A stretch of 64,000 nt of DNA from Bacillus sp. AFS006103. GTDB lineage: Bacteria > Bacillota > Bacilli > Bacillales > Cytobacillaceae. A program made the translations under genes and the position numbers. This document shows positions 1-9,028 of the stretch, one piece after another (positions within the stretch are counted from its first letter, which is position 1; each line of letters starts with the position of its first letter). The notes under the pieces were generated by a model that was given only the letters and a program-made list of their open reading frames with translations, was not told where the DNA came from and did no database searches. The stretch is from the NCBI GenBank assembly GCA_002559145.1, contig NTXX01000028.1:1-64000 (forward strand). The letters run 5' to 3'.

Positions 1-40
1 AAAAAAAGGGGAGGGATTGACCAGTAGGCCTGGTGTGAGA

Positions 41-86
41 GGAGTTTAGGGTATCTGGCCCCGAGGGGAAAGATACCCTAAACTCC
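41..86. repeat. 16-bp perfect inverted repeat
   Basis: The arms at 41-56 and 71-86 are exact reverse complements (GGAGTTTAGGGTATCT and its complement) around a 14-base loop that itself holds CCCC and GGGG. No T-run follows on either side, so it is not an ordinary terminator. It could be a cruciform or binding site, or the end of a feature lying left of the window. Confidence 0.7.
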
Positions 87-249
87 CAAACATCCCCCAA
101 ATATGGAAATAACTCAGTATGAAGTGGCTCACTTTTGAAGTGATCGCACTGACTCAAATTAATAGTGTCAAATACAATATTTTCATTCTTTGTGGTGAAG
201 AGCCGATTTTGTACTTCATGGATAGCTAACGTGGAAGTTAAGTTAAAAA

Positions 250-285
250 AGGAGGGGAAGCCCCCAAAAAAATTTAGGGCTTCTT
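250..285 (-). terminator. Probable terminator of the 293-748 gene
   Basis: On the minus strand GAAGCCC pairs with GGGCTTC just past the stop codon at 293, and a T-rich stretch follows. Confidence 0.5.
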
Positions 286-292
286 CTTGCCT

Positions 293-748
293 TTACTCAC
301 GTTCTTTTAATAGTCCTAAATTAACCAAGTCAGTACCCATTATGTTATTTTTGTTAATTACTATCCAACTTTTTTTTGTTTCATCGAAAGATAAAGTATA
401 TAAGTTGTTCATTCCACTTAGCTTCTTCTCCAACACATATCCCTTACTCTTTGATTTATTAATATAAAATAGCGGGCTGCAATCAACAAAACCTTGATTT
501 TTTGTTATATCTATGGAGATATTTAATAAGGATTTTTCCTTAACCTGTAAATTCTCTTTATTCTTATGAAGTTCTCTAATATCAAAGAGACTATAATCAT
601 TCAAGTCTAAACTATGTGTATTAACGAAGTCTTTTGTAATTGTTTTTATGAACGTTTCTTCCTCTGATGTTAATTTAGCTTGTGCATTAGTCAATAAAAA
701 TGAAAAAGAAAACACTGCTAACGTAAAGAATAAAGATATTTTTTTCAT
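293..748 (-). CDS. Small secreted protein of unknown function
   Basis: About 151 residues. The N-terminus MKKISLFFTLAVFSFSFLL, ending near AQA-K, is a clear Sec signal peptide of about 25 residues, so the mature protein of about 125 residues is probably outside the cell. There is no lipobox cysteine and no family I recognise. The mature part is lysine-rich and alternates charged and aromatic residues. I chose ATG 748 because it opens the signal peptide; an in-frame TTG at 754 is possible. The upstream GAGAA is a weak ribosome binding site. The gene stands alone and is convergent with the left window edge. Confidence 0.65.
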   Translation of the reverse strand: MKKISLFFTLAVFSFSFLLTNAQAKLTSEEETFIKTITKDFVNTHSLDLNDYSLFDIRELHKNKENLQVKEKSLLNISIDITKNQGFVDCSPLFYINKSKSKGYVLEKKLSGMNNLYTLSFDETKKSWIVINKNNIMGTDLVNLGLLKERE

Positions 749-754
749 ATACAA

Positions 755-1054
755 TTCTCATTTGCTTTGTTTTCTTTTAGCTTGCCATAGATATTACAAA
801 ATATTATAGATTTTTTCACTTTGATAATTTTTTGTGAGAAACCTATTTAAGCTATGGGTACAGGTTTCTTGTATATTATCAATGTTTATTTGAAACTAAA
901 AACACCGTTTTTCAATTCTCTTGTTTTAATTTGCACAAAGATATTTCACATTAATACAATTGACTAAGATTTTTAAACAGATTGATAATTGGCTTCATTT
1001 CCATCTTAAACAATCGATCCAGATTGTTTAAGAGTACACCACCACTAATATTAT
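755..1054. other. Intergenic stretch without a gene
   Basis: AT-rich, with no supportable reading frame on either strand. It must hold the promoter for the minus-strand gene at 293-748; I see no other structure before the recombination site at 1055. Confidence 0.5.
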
Positions 1055-1178
1055 CGTTCGTAAAAGCACACTTTTGCGAACGGGTATTTTTTGTTTAAAA
1101 TAGGTCGATTTTTGCGTTCGCAAAAGTTTTAAAATTATTTATGAACGTTCTTCGTTTCGCTGATACTTTTACGAACAT
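1055..1178. promoter_or_regulatory. res: Probable res site of the adjacent serine resolvase (three subsites)
   Basis: Three imperfect dyads built on the half-site CGTTCGYAAAAG lie directly upstream of the resolvase gene. Subsite 1 (1055-1082) is nearly symmetric: CGTTCGTAAAAG, a 4-base spacer, CTTTTGCGAACG. Subsite 2 (1115-1146) starts CGTTCGCAAAAG and ends ATTTATGAACG. Subsite 3 (about 1145-1176) ends CTTTTACGAAC. Three subsites before the gene is the classic resolvase arrangement and usually gives autorepression, because a site overlaps the gene promoter. Confidence 0.75.
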
Positions 1179-1223
1179 TTTTGGTAGAATAGTAGAGAGA
1201 AAATCAAAAAGAGGAGTATAAAT

Positions 1224-1829
1224 ATGGATGTTCGCAAATTTGGATACATACGAGTCAGCAGCAAAGATCAAAATGAAGGACGACAACTCCAAGCCATGAA
1301 AGCAAAGGGGCTAGATGAACGTGACATCTTTATGGATAAACAGAGTGGAAAAGATTTCAACCGAGTTCAATATCAATTATTAAAACGTATGATCCGGAAA
1401 GGGGATGTTCTTTACATTCATTCACTAGATCGTTTTGGCCGGAACAAGGAAGAGATTCTTCATGAATGGAATGACATCACGAAAAATATTCAGGCAGACA
1501 TTGTGGTTATGGATATGCCACTGTTGGATACTACACAATTTAAAGATAGCCTTGGCACATTTATTGCAGATTTAGTTTTACAGATTCTTTCCTGGATGGC
1601 GCAAGAAGAACGAGATCGTATTCGAAAACGGCAGCGCGAAGGCATTGATGTAGCTTTGAAAAATGGCACAGCGTTTGGTAGACCAAAAGTCCAAGCTTCA
1701 GAAGAGTTTAAAGAAGTGTATGATCAATGGAAAGCAGGAGAGATTACAGCAGTTAAAGCCATGGGAGAATTGGATATTAAAAAGACGACTTTTTATCGAT
1801 TGGTTAAAGAATACGAGAGAGACTTTTAA
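1224..1829 (+). CDS. Serine recombinase (resolvase/invertase family)
   Basis: 201 residues, the usual size for a small serine resolvase. It opens with GYIRVSSKDQNEGRQ, where Ser12 is the expected nucleophile, followed by the SLDRFGRN motif with active-site arginines near residue 70. The central AQEERDRIRKRQREGI helix is the dimer/E-helix region, and a C-terminal helix-turn-helix (about 160-195) starts at AFGRPK. A strong GAGGAG lies 8 bases before ATG 1224. It probably resolves plasmid multimers or transposon cointegrates at the three-part site upstream. No transposase gene follows, so plasmid resolution is the likelier role. Confidence 0.92.
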   Translation: MDVRKFGYIRVSSKDQNEGRQLQAMKAKGLDERDIFMDKQSGKDFNRVQYQLLKRMIRKGDVLYIHSLDRFGRNKEEILHEWNDITKNIQADIVVMDMPLLDTTQFKDSLGTFIADLVLQILSWMAQEERDRIRKRQREGIDVALKNGTAFGRPKVQASEEFKEVYDQWKAGEITAVKAMGELDIKKTTFYRLVKEYERDF

Positions 1830-2126
1830 AGTAGTTCTATTTAATAGAAGAAACTCTTCAAAAGAAGTTTTTACAGGGAAGGTTCTTTCTTAACAAAGTG
1901 GTATTTCTATTTTGAATTAATAGATTTGAAACGTACTATATGTTTTAGTAAGGATAACTCCGAAAGCATTTAAACGCTACTATAAGATTATCTAAATTTG
2001 AAATTTAAACTTCCCTTCAGATACACTTCTATCCTTTAGATGAAAATTCATACCTTTCTGTTATTTTAAAAGTCACACTATGTTATTATTTGGTTATTAA
2101 ATAGATTAGGTTCGGTGGCCGTTATT

Positions 2127-3227
2127 ATGGAACATGAAAAAAATATCATAGATATTGTTGAACCAAAAATCAAAATTAAATTATCCAATACAGATTTATT
2201 ATTAGGAAAAGCTATTGAGCCTATTAAGAGGCTACAAGTTATCTCGGACAAAGATTTTGAAGACCTTGTTAGAGAATGGACTTGTGGTTACTTGAAAAAT
2301 AAATATGTCAAAGTAAGACGATGTGGCGCTGCAGGGGACATGGGCAGAGATGTTATTGCATTTACCCATTATGAAAAAAGAAAAAATTTAGTTTGGGATA
2401 ATTATCAATGTAAACATTATAACTCGCCTTTATCCCCAAGTAAGATATGGATTGAACTTGGAAAACTATGTTACTACACCTTTAAGGAAGAATATTCGGT
2501 ACCAAGAAAATACTATTTCGTAACGCCAAAAGGCATTTCAACTAAACTTTCTAATTTAATCGATACTCCTCATAAATTAAAGCAGCAATTAATTTCAGAA
2601 TGGAATGAAAAATGCCGTAGTAAAATTACTGCGGGGAAAACTATAGAATTAGTTGGGGATTTCCTTAGTTATGTAGAAAGCTTTGACTTTTCAATTATAG
2701 ATGATATTGATCCACAAGAATTAATTGAACAACATTCAGAAACAAAGTACTTTTATTATCGGTTTGGTGGTATTCATAAAACACGTCCAGAACCTGTTAA
2801 TCCACCTGAGAATATAACCGTCAGTGAACTGCCTTACGTAAAAAAATTGCTCGATGCATATTCAGACAACTCCAAATCTGTAATTAAAGATATTAAAGAA
2901 CTATTAGCACATTCTAAATATTATGGTCACTTTAACAGACAAAGAAAATGCTTCTATTCCGCGGAGTCGTTAATGAAATTCGAGAGAGATACTCTCCCTC
3001 CAGGTGTCAATGCCTTTGAAGACCTAAAAGAAGAAGTTTATGACGGGGTAATTGATATTGTTGAATCAGAACATAAGGATGGATTTCAGCGAGTAAAGGA
3101 AGTTTGTAAAGTCGCTAGAAATCTCAATATGCCAAGTTACCCACTGTATAATTCTGTAAAAGGTAATGATTTAAGTGGTTTATGCCATCATTTGGCAAAT
3201 GAAGATAAGATAAGTTGGGTGGATTAA
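2127..3227 (+). CDS. ABC-3C system nuclease-type effector (Mrr-like N-terminal domain)
   Basis: About 366 residues from ATG 2127; an in-frame GTG at 2115 overlaps the GGTGG that best serves as ribosome binding site, so I reject it. Residues 40-100 carry a PD-(D/E)xK restriction-endonuclease fold signature: EDLVREW, then GAAGDMGRDV (Asp75), then YQCKHY (Gln94, Lys96). The rest, about 230-366, is the conserved C-terminal region typical of ABC-three-component effectors, which probably couples the nuclease to the ATPase. It is followed by the middle component after 5 bases and then the SMC-like ATPase. Inference: the system senses foreign or damaged DNA and the nuclease degrades DNA or kills the cell. 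Confidence 0.8.
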   Translation: MEHEKNIIDIVEPKIKIKLSNTDLLLGKAIEPIKRLQVISDKDFEDLVREWTCGYLKNKYVKVRRCGAAGDMGRDVIAFTHYEKRKNLVWDNYQCKHYNSPLSPSKIWIELGKLCYYTFKEEYSVPRKYYFVTPKGISTKLSNLIDTPHKLKQQLISEWNEKCRSKITAGKTIELVGDFLSYVESFDFSIIDDIDPQELIEQHSETKYFYYRFGGIHKTRPEPVNPPENITVSELPYVKKLLDAYSDNSKSVIKDIKELLAHSKYYGHFNRQRKCFYSAESLMKFERDTLPPGVNAFEDLKEEVYDGVIDIVESEHKDGFQRVKEVCKVARNLNMPSYPLYNSVKGNDLSGLCHHLANEDKISWVD

Positions 3228-3232
3228 TAAAT

Positions 3233-3745
3233 ATGGCCAATAACAACAAAATTACCGAATTTATTAGTTTTAATTCGCCTTTTGAAGTTGGATTAAGAAC
3301 TCTTATAATTTTAGCCGTAGCCTCTCCTAATAGTTTGGATTTACAAAGGCTCATTTATTACGATTACTTAGTAATACATACAAATGATGTGGGTGTTGAA
3401 GACAGTCCCCCGTCGTTACATCCTGATACCCCACACAGATCTGGTGAGATAATCGTTAGAAGAAAGGCTATGCAAGAAGGTTTGGAGATAATGTATAGTA
3501 AAAGTTTATTGAACATTATTTTTGATGAAAAAGGCATAAGTTATTCAGCTTCAGAATTATCACAGCCCTTTCTAGATTTAATGGAGTCATATTATTGCAA
3601 AAGACTAAAAAACAATGCATCATGGGTCACAAAACATTTCTCTGAGTACTCAGAAGAAGAACTAAAAAATTTTATTGAAAGAAACATTGCGAACTGGGGC
3701 GGAGAATTTATGTATGAAGCGTTTATTAGGAGTGTTGCTGAGTGA
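3233..3745 (+). CDS. ABC-3C middle component (MC2-type)
   Basis: 170 residues from ATG 3233, which has GGGTGGA about 10 bases upstream. The pattern FNSPFEVGLRTLIILAVA, then LDLQRLIYYDYLVIHTND, PPSLHPDTPHRSGEI and a run containing LLIV/RRK-type residues is the signature I recall for middle component 2 of ABC-3C systems. This small adaptor has no catalytic motifs and probably bridges the nuclease effector and the ATPase. It overlaps the next gene by four bases (GTGA), so the two are translationally coupled. Confidence 0.8.
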   Translation: MANNNKITEFISFNSPFEVGLRTLIILAVASPNSLDLQRLIYYDYLVIHTNDVGVEDSPPSLHPDTPHRSGEIIVRRKAMQEGLEIMYSKSLLNIIFDEKGISYSASELSQPFLDLMESYYCKRLKNNASWVTKHFSEYSEEELKNFIERNIANWGGEFMYEAFIRSVAE

Positions 3746-5592
3746 CTACCAAAGGTTTTTTTCTAAAGAAGTTAAGATTATTAGGTGAGAATGGATTAAA
3801 GTCTGAAATAGAATTTGATAAGGGTCTAAATGTCATTGTCGGACCGACAAATACAGGTAAATCATTTCTGTTTGAATGTATTAATTATATGCTTGGGGGT
3901 AAAGACACTCCTGATGAAATTGATGAAATAGTTGATTATGACACTATTTTATTGGAAATTGAAAGTAAAGGAGGTAACAAATATACATTTGAAAGACAAC
4001 TTACAGGAGGAACATTTAAAAAGTACAACTGCACTTTAGATGAGTTGACCATTAATTCAAAATTTGAAAACCTTTCGCAACAACACAGTAAGAAAAAAGA
4101 TAGTATGTCTAAATTTCTAATGTCATTATCAGGATATAAAAACACGGATTTGTTTATCAAAACCAACCAAACAAATAAATTAAAAAGATTTACTTATAGA
4201 AATTACAACGACTTCATTTTAATAGATGAAATAAAAATAATATCAAAAGAATCTCCAGTTCATTCAGATAATAATAAAACTAAGACTGCAGAAGAAGCTG
4301 CATTTAGGCTTATTTTAACAAACAAAGACGATAGCGAATTGACAGAAAATAAGGTTAATAGTAATGTGGAAACCTCGAATACGGCACAAATAAGTATAAT
4401 TGATAATTTAATTCACGACTTAAAACTAAATGTTATAAACTCCGAACCACTGCAATCAGAGGCCAATCTAAATAACCTTATTACGGGGTTAATCTTAAAA
4501 AGAAGTGGAATTAGTTCGGAAATTGAAAAATTATCTGGTTCAAGAAAGAAATTGTGGACGGAGATTCAACGAGATGAATCGAAAATACTTTCTACAAATG
4601 AGTTATTAAAAAGGTTTCTTTTGTTAAAAGAACAATACGAAAATGATATGCAGAGAATATCATTTTTATTAGAAGGTGAGCACTATTTTTCTTTATTAAA
4701 TTATGAAAAGTGTCCACAATGCAAACAGACTCTTATTCTAAATAATGGGGAACTAGCTTGTTCACATCTAGAATTAGAACAAAAGAATGAATCTTATAAA
4801 GTTGAAATACAGAAAATACTTTTTCATCTAGAAGACCTTAACAATACAATTGATTCAATGAACGAAGAACTTGAGTCACTAAATAATTCATTAATACTTA
4901 AGAAGGAAGATTATAAAAGACAAAGTAAAGTATTAGACGAACAATTAGAGCCTCAAAACCTTATCCTTGAGGAAGAACTTCGAAATATATTGAATACCCA
5001 AAAGGCGATTAGTGAAGTGGAGCAAAAAAAAAATACATTGAATAAATTATTGGATGAGAAAAGAAAATTACTAGGACTAATAGAAGATGAGCCCCTGGCA
5101 GAAAAAACTTCTCCCCATCAGCTGGATTACACTAATTACTACGAGGACCTATGTGAAAGCATAAAGTATTATTTGTCTGGCTGGAAATATCCAGGTTCAG
5201 ATAACGTAGAATTTGATGTTAAACAAAAGGATATAGTTATATCTGGAAAGCCAAGAAGATTATTTGGTAAAGGATATCGTTCAATTTCCTACAGTGCTTT
5301 TGTTTTGGGTGTAATGAAATACTGCAATTCAAAAAACCTACCCCATCCCGGAATCGTAGTTCTTGATTCTCCTGTAACCTCATACAAAGAGGAGGACAGC
5401 TATGAAGATAAAACATCAGATGACTTGCAAGCAAGGTTTTTTGAATTTTTGTCTGAAGTTAGCCAAGATAACCAGATCATTATTTTTGAAAACAAAAAGC
5501 CTTCAGAAAAAGTAATTGAAGGCATTAACTTTATAGAATTCACTAAGAGTCATAAAAGGGGAAGACAAGGATTTATAACAACTAAAAAGTAA
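3742..5592 (+). CDS. ABC-3C system SMC/RecN-like ATPase
   Basis: 616 residues, starting at GTG 3742 that overlaps the previous stop. Walker A GPTNTGKS is at residues 34-41. Two long coiled-coil stretches flank a zinc-hook-like CPQCKQ (Cys324, Cys327) near the middle. The Walker B region GIVVLDSPVTS is near residue 540, and the C-terminal ATPase half closes with FEN-type strands. This is the Rad50/SMC architecture: a head, an antiparallel coiled coil with a hinge, then a head. In ABC-3C systems this subunit is the DNA or nucleoprotein sensor that licenses the effector. It is the last gene of the operon, and transposase debris begins soon after the stop. Confidence 0.85.
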   Translation: MTTKGFFLKKLRLLGENGLKSEIEFDKGLNVIVGPTNTGKSFLFECINYMLGGKDTPDEIDEIVDYDTILLEIESKGGNKYTFERQLTGGTFKKYNCTLDELTINSKFENLSQQHSKKKDSMSKFLMSLSGYKNTDLFIKTNQTNKLKRFTYRNYNDFILIDEIKIISKESPVHSDNNKTKTAEEAAFRLILTNKDDSELTENKVNSNVETSNTAQISIIDNLIHDLKLNVINSEPLQSEANLNNLITGLILKRSGISSEIEKLSGSRKKLWTEIQRDESKILSTNELLKRFLLLKEQYENDMQRISFLLEGEHYFSLLNYEKCPQCKQTLILNNGELACSHLELEQKNESYKVEIQKILFHLEDLNNTIDSMNEELESLNNSLILKKEDYKRQSKVLDEQLEPQNLILEEELRNILNTQKAISEVEQKKNTLNKLLDEKRKLLGLIEDEPLAEKTSPHQLDYTNYYEDLCESIKYYLSGWKYPGSDNVEFDVKQKDIVISGKPRRLFGKGYRSISYSAFVLGVMKYCNSKNLPHPGIVVLDSPVTSYKEEDSYEDKTSDDLQARFFEFLSEVSQDNQIIIFENKKPSEKVIEGINFIEFTKSHKRGRQGFITTKK

Positions 5593-5639
5593 AATATACA
5601 TGAATATAAGTGAATACAGTCACATCATTAAAACCTGCC

Positions 5640-5985
5640 TCAAGTCAATCATGCAACGTAAAACCAGAACTGCAGCTCAGAGGTGGTCGTAAGCGATTTA
5701 ACCTATGTAAGAGTTAATTAAAAATGGCATTACATATGTGTATTTGTTGATTTCTTTAATCGAGAAATATCGGCTTTAGCACAGGGCCGAATAAAGATGC
5801 AGCATTGGTGAATCGTGACTTTTCGTCCATCCAGAAGGACCTGCGTAAAATTGAGTACTTCCATACAGATCGTGGAAGTGAGTTTAAGAACAAGCTAATT
5901 GATGATGCTCTAGAGACATTTGTGAACAAGCGATCATTAAGTATGAAAGGCTACCCTTTGATAATGCCGTTGCGGCAATACCTCT
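5640..5985 (+). pseudogene. IS3-family transposase (orfB) remnant
   Basis: Translation in shifting frames gives the IS3 DDE-domain order: DLTYVRVN, stop, KWHYICVFVDFFNREI, frameshift, GPNKDAALV, then YFHTDRGSEFKN (second Asp) and RSLSMKGYPFDNAVA. At least one in-frame stop and two frameshifts are needed, and both ends of the element are missing. The reading is cut at about 5975, where sequence of an IS21 element begins on the other strand. Confidence 0.75.
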
Positions 5986-6175
5986 AAGGCTAATACCCTC
6001 ATCGTGTAATTCCAAAATCTTTCGATAATAAATCATACAAAAATACCTCCTGAATAATAAGGGCACACCGGATGTGCTCATTATTTATACAGAAGGTAAA
6101 ATGGTAAATAGCCTGTTGTCATTTACTGTTACATTCTTTGTCATTTGGTGGTAAGAAAGATGTCATTTGTGGTAC
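5965..6175 (-). mobile_element. istA': IS21-family left-end fragment with start of istA
   Basis: On the minus strand AGGAGGTATTTTTGT precedes ATG 6036, and the product begins MIYYRKILELHDEGISLRGI, the usual N-terminus of IstA. It breaks after about 25 codons at the junction with the IS3 relic. Upstream of the start, 6115-6170 has three spaced copies of TGTCATTT, matching the repeated transposase-binding sites at IS21 termini. Only the left end survives, so it is not mobile by itself. Confidence 0.65.
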
Positions 6176-6282
6176 ATTTCAGTGGCCGTAATCACAACCT
6201 TGGTACCCTTACCGGCGGAAGTTATTTTTTGAAAGGAAAACCCCGATAATTCTTCATAACATAGAAATATCAGGGTTTATAA

Positions 6283-6930
6283 TTAATCTTCTTTTTTTAT
6301 TAAATTAACGGTAAAGTCTGTTTTATTGTTGGACCAGTTAAAAATTTTTAAAATATCTTCATCTTTTAGAGTAAACTTTATTTCGTTTGAAGTGTCTTTT
6401 ATGTCAAAACTCTTAGGATTTTTAGAATTTTCATCATAGTTATTAACGCCAACGAAAACATAAAATGGCATATTCCCTTCTACATGTAATTCGTAATTTC
6501 CTGGTTCAATTTCCATTCCTGCTTGAAAAATCCCCGATTCGTTATCGAGTATAAATTTGTCATCTTGTAAGGAAATTTTATTAAACTCTGCCGGCTCAAG
6601 TAATACCGTTCCCTTGCCTTCAACCGAAATAGAATTGTTACTATAGAAAGGAACACCCAGAAATTTATCTCCTTTGTCCAAGTACACGTTGTTAATTCTA
6701 GCATTACCTTTTAAACAGGTTATATCATAAAATCCCTGTTTAAACTTTTTATTATCTACTTTATAATCATGACCTGCTTCTAATTCAAGCCTGTAAGCTG
6801 TATTTTTATCTTTGTTACGCTGCTCTATTGTTAATGGTGTATTTTCTTTTTGAAAAAAATAAGGATATGAAATGTAACCAATTATTAGCACTATCAATAA
6901 AAAAAATACAATTTTTTTTGTTTTAGTCAT
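6283..6930 (-). CDS. Membrane-anchored extracytoplasmic protein of the first export cluster
   Basis: 215 residues. One N-terminal transmembrane segment (about residues 7-23) has a lysine-rich cytoplasmic start, and the remainder is soluble and probably outside. It contains a repeated theme of short strands and turns (KQGFYDITCLKG, QAGMEIEPGNYELHVEG), which suggests two beta-rich domains. I do not recognise the family. It overlaps the ATPase gene by 8 bases, so it belongs to that operon, and by position it could be an accessory, immunity or chaperone-like lipoprotein equivalent. No lipobox is visible. Confidence 0.6.
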   Translation of the reverse strand: MTKTKKIVFFLLIVLIIGYISYPYFFQKENTPLTIEQRNKDKNTAYRLELEAGHDYKVDNKKFKQGFYDITCLKGNARINNVYLDKGDKFLGVPFYSNNSISVEGKGTVLLEPAEFNKISLQDDKFILDNESGIFQAGMEIEPGNYELHVEGNMPFYVFVGVNNYDENSKNPKSFDIKDTSNEIKFTLKDEDILKIFNWSNNKTDFTVNLIKKED

Positions 6931-7561
6931 TATGTATCAACCTTCCCTCCTCAATAAACAAAATTTTATCACATAATATATTTAAATCATCTTGATTATG
7001 ACTAGCAATTATAATTAAGGCACCTCTTTCTTTCTCTTCAATCAAAATGTTTCTTATTTCGTCAATACCCTTTGTATCGATTGCATTAGTTGGTTCATCA
7101 AGTATTAATATATCTGGCTTTTCGAATATTGCTTGAGCTATGCTTAAACGTTGTTTCATACCCAAGGAGAACTTCTTCACAGGAAGCTTGCTACTTGGTT
7201 CTAAGCCAACTCTTAGAATTGCATTTCTTATATCTTCGTCAGATGCAATATTTTTTATTTTTGAAAGCATCTTCAAATTAGTAAAAGCACTATATTGAGG
7301 AAGAAGGTTTGTATGTTCAATAATAATACCTACTTTATCCGGGAAAGACATATCTTTATGTAACTCTTTACTATTTATTAAAATTTTCCCACTATTAATA
7401 ACAATCAAACCAGATAATGCTCTTAATAACATGGTTTTTCCCGACCCATTACGGCCGTGTAATCCGTATATAAAACCACTTTTAAACTCATAGGTAAAGT
7501 CCTTTAAAATGTCCACTCGTTTAATTTTCTTATTAATATTTTGAACTGAGATAGTCACCAA
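6923..7561 (-). CDS. ABC transporter ATP-binding protein
   Basis: About 212 residues. Walker A is GLHGRNGSGKT, the signature is FSLGMKQRL, Walker B is ILILDEPTN, and the H-loop is IIIASHNQDD. It is a short, single-domain ATPase of the exporter type used for peptides and small proteins. The start is uncertain: TTG 7561 and GTG 7558 are both well placed after GGGGGGA, whereas TTG 7570 abuts it. It should power the three membrane subunits encoded immediately upstream. Confidence 0.88.
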   Translation of the reverse strand: MVTISVQNINKKIKRVDILKDFTYEFKSGFIYGLHGRNGSGKTMLLRALSGLIVINSGKILINSKELHKDMSFPDKVGIIIEHTNLLPQYSAFTNLKMLSKIKNIASDEDIRNAILRVGLEPSSKLPVKKFSLGMKQRLSIAQAIFEKPDILILDEPTNAIDTKGIDEIRNILIEEKERGALIIIASHNQDDLNILCDKILFIEEGRLIHND

Positions 7562-7583
7562 TTTAACCAATCCCCCCTAATAA

Positions 7584-8327
7584 TTAATAAATATCTATTT
7601 TCTTTATTCGTCGTAATGCAGTAAAAGTTAAAGTACAAATCAAAATACCTAAAATGAAGAAGGCTTTATTTTGATCTATTGCAAAATCTTCCTTGAGAAA
7701 ACTATTTGTCCTTAATGCCATCATATAATTTGGAATTCCTAAATATATTATGATACTTCCTTTATCTACAAAAGTTAAATAACTCCAACTTGATATCGAT
7801 AATGAAACATAGCAATTTATAACTAAGAAAGTTGTAACTGGAGAAAAAAATAATTCTAATACCATTTGAAGTAATACTAAGGTAATTGTAGTCAAAATAT
7901 ATAATGGTAATGTTTTTTCTAAGTTATTGTTGTCCCAATATATATTAGGAGCTTTTAAATTCAGAAAAATACTAACTATATAGAAAATAAGAAACTGAAT
8001 AATAATTATTCCAATTGTCCATGTAGTTCCGGAGAGAATACTTTTCATAATAAATTTAAATTTGTTGTAATTTCTTACAAGAATGTATTTTCCATAACCA
8101 TCAATCTTATCTCTAATTACTCCCTTAACAAAAAAACTAATAGTGGCAAACCCAATATACCACATAATAAAAGAAGACATTGGGGAGTCACTTGGTAAGC
8201 AGACTAGCAATATAAACGGAATTGGCCAATTAGGATATATTTCATGAATTATCTCAATGAAATTAATAGATTGAACAATTGAAATTGCTATAAAAAAAAT
8301 AAAAATGTACATTTTTTCCTGTTTCAT
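7584..8327 (-). CDS. ABC-type membrane subunit (third permease)
   Basis: 247 residues with about six hydrophobic segments, including FIFFIAISIVQSI at the N-terminus and AFFILGILICTLTFTAL near the C-terminus. It has no catalytic motif and fits an ABC-2-like permease. ATG 8327 overlaps the stop of the preceding permease gene by four bases, so the two are translationally coupled. It is more divergent than the ATPase, and the substrate cannot be read from it. Confidence 0.65.
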   Translation of the reverse strand: MKQEKMYIFIFFIAISIVQSINFIEIIHEIYPNWPIPFILLVCLPSDSPMSSFIMWYIGFATISFFVKGVIRDKIDGYGKYILVRNYNKFKFIMKSILSGTTWTIGIIIIQFLIFYIVSIFLNLKAPNIYWDNNNLEKTLPLYILTTITLVLLQMVLELFFSPVTTFLVINCYVSLSISSWSYLTFVDKGSIIIYLGIPNYMMALRTNSFLKEDFAIDQNKAFFILGILICTLTFTALRRIKKIDIY

Positions 8328-9028
8328 TCATAATAATCCTTTCGCTGGATTACAATACTTTGAATAATCAATAATATTGAGATTACTGCAATTTGTCGGA
8401 TATAAATTAGTACAATCTCAATTGTATTTAATCCATCCAAGTCAACATAGGACATTCCAAATATTCTAGTATCAAGGACCGGTGACCAAAAAAACCTATT
8501 CAAAAAATAACAACTTAATATTCCAATCACACACAAAATAAGAGAAATATTAACTGAAAAAAATACTTCTATAATTGATAAAAATAAAGCTAATATTAGG
8601 AAATATAAAAAAAGCACACTAGCATAAATGATAGAAAGAATAAAAAAATTATTTAAAAAAATACTTTCTTTCCCTATGAGTATATAAGTTGAAATAATTC
8701 CTATTAAAGCGTGTATAAGTACGAATCCAAAAGAAATTCCTGTTATTTTAAAAAAATAAATTTTTATAATAGAGTTTCTATTTTTGAGGCGTACTATAAA
8801 CAGCGGAGATCTATTTAATGTAAAATTTATAAACAGTAAAAAAATCACACTATAAACATATGTAATTGTACGAAGATCATAATAAGCAAAAGGGTTAGTT
8901 GTAATATTTATTAACGAAAGATTATTGGGATTCCTTATTTCTGCGCGGTTTAATGTCAAATAAGAAATAAATAGATATATTGTTAAAATTAAAAAGGAAT
9001 AAAGTAAACTTTTTCTATTAAATTTCAT
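8324..9028 (-). CDS. ABC-type membrane subunit (second permease)
   Basis: 234 residues and strongly hydrophobic with about six membrane spans. A short loop, LTLNRAEIRNP, follows the first span and would be exposed. It overlaps both neighbours (9018-9028 and 8324-8327), which indicates one transcript. No family name is assigned; I infer a permease because a single ATPase gene lies in the same operon. Confidence 0.6.
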   Translation of the reverse strand: MKFNRKSLLYSFLILTIYLFISYLTLNRAEIRNPNNLSLINITTNPFAYYDLRTITYVYSVIFLLFINFTLNRSPLFIVRLKNRNSIIKIYFFKITGISFGFVLIHALIGIISTYILIGKESIFLNNFFILSIIYASVLFLYFLILALFLSIIEVFFSVNISLILCVIGILSCYFLNRFFWSPVLDTRIFGMSYVDLDGLNTIEIVLIYIRQIAVISILLIIQSIVIQRKDYYE

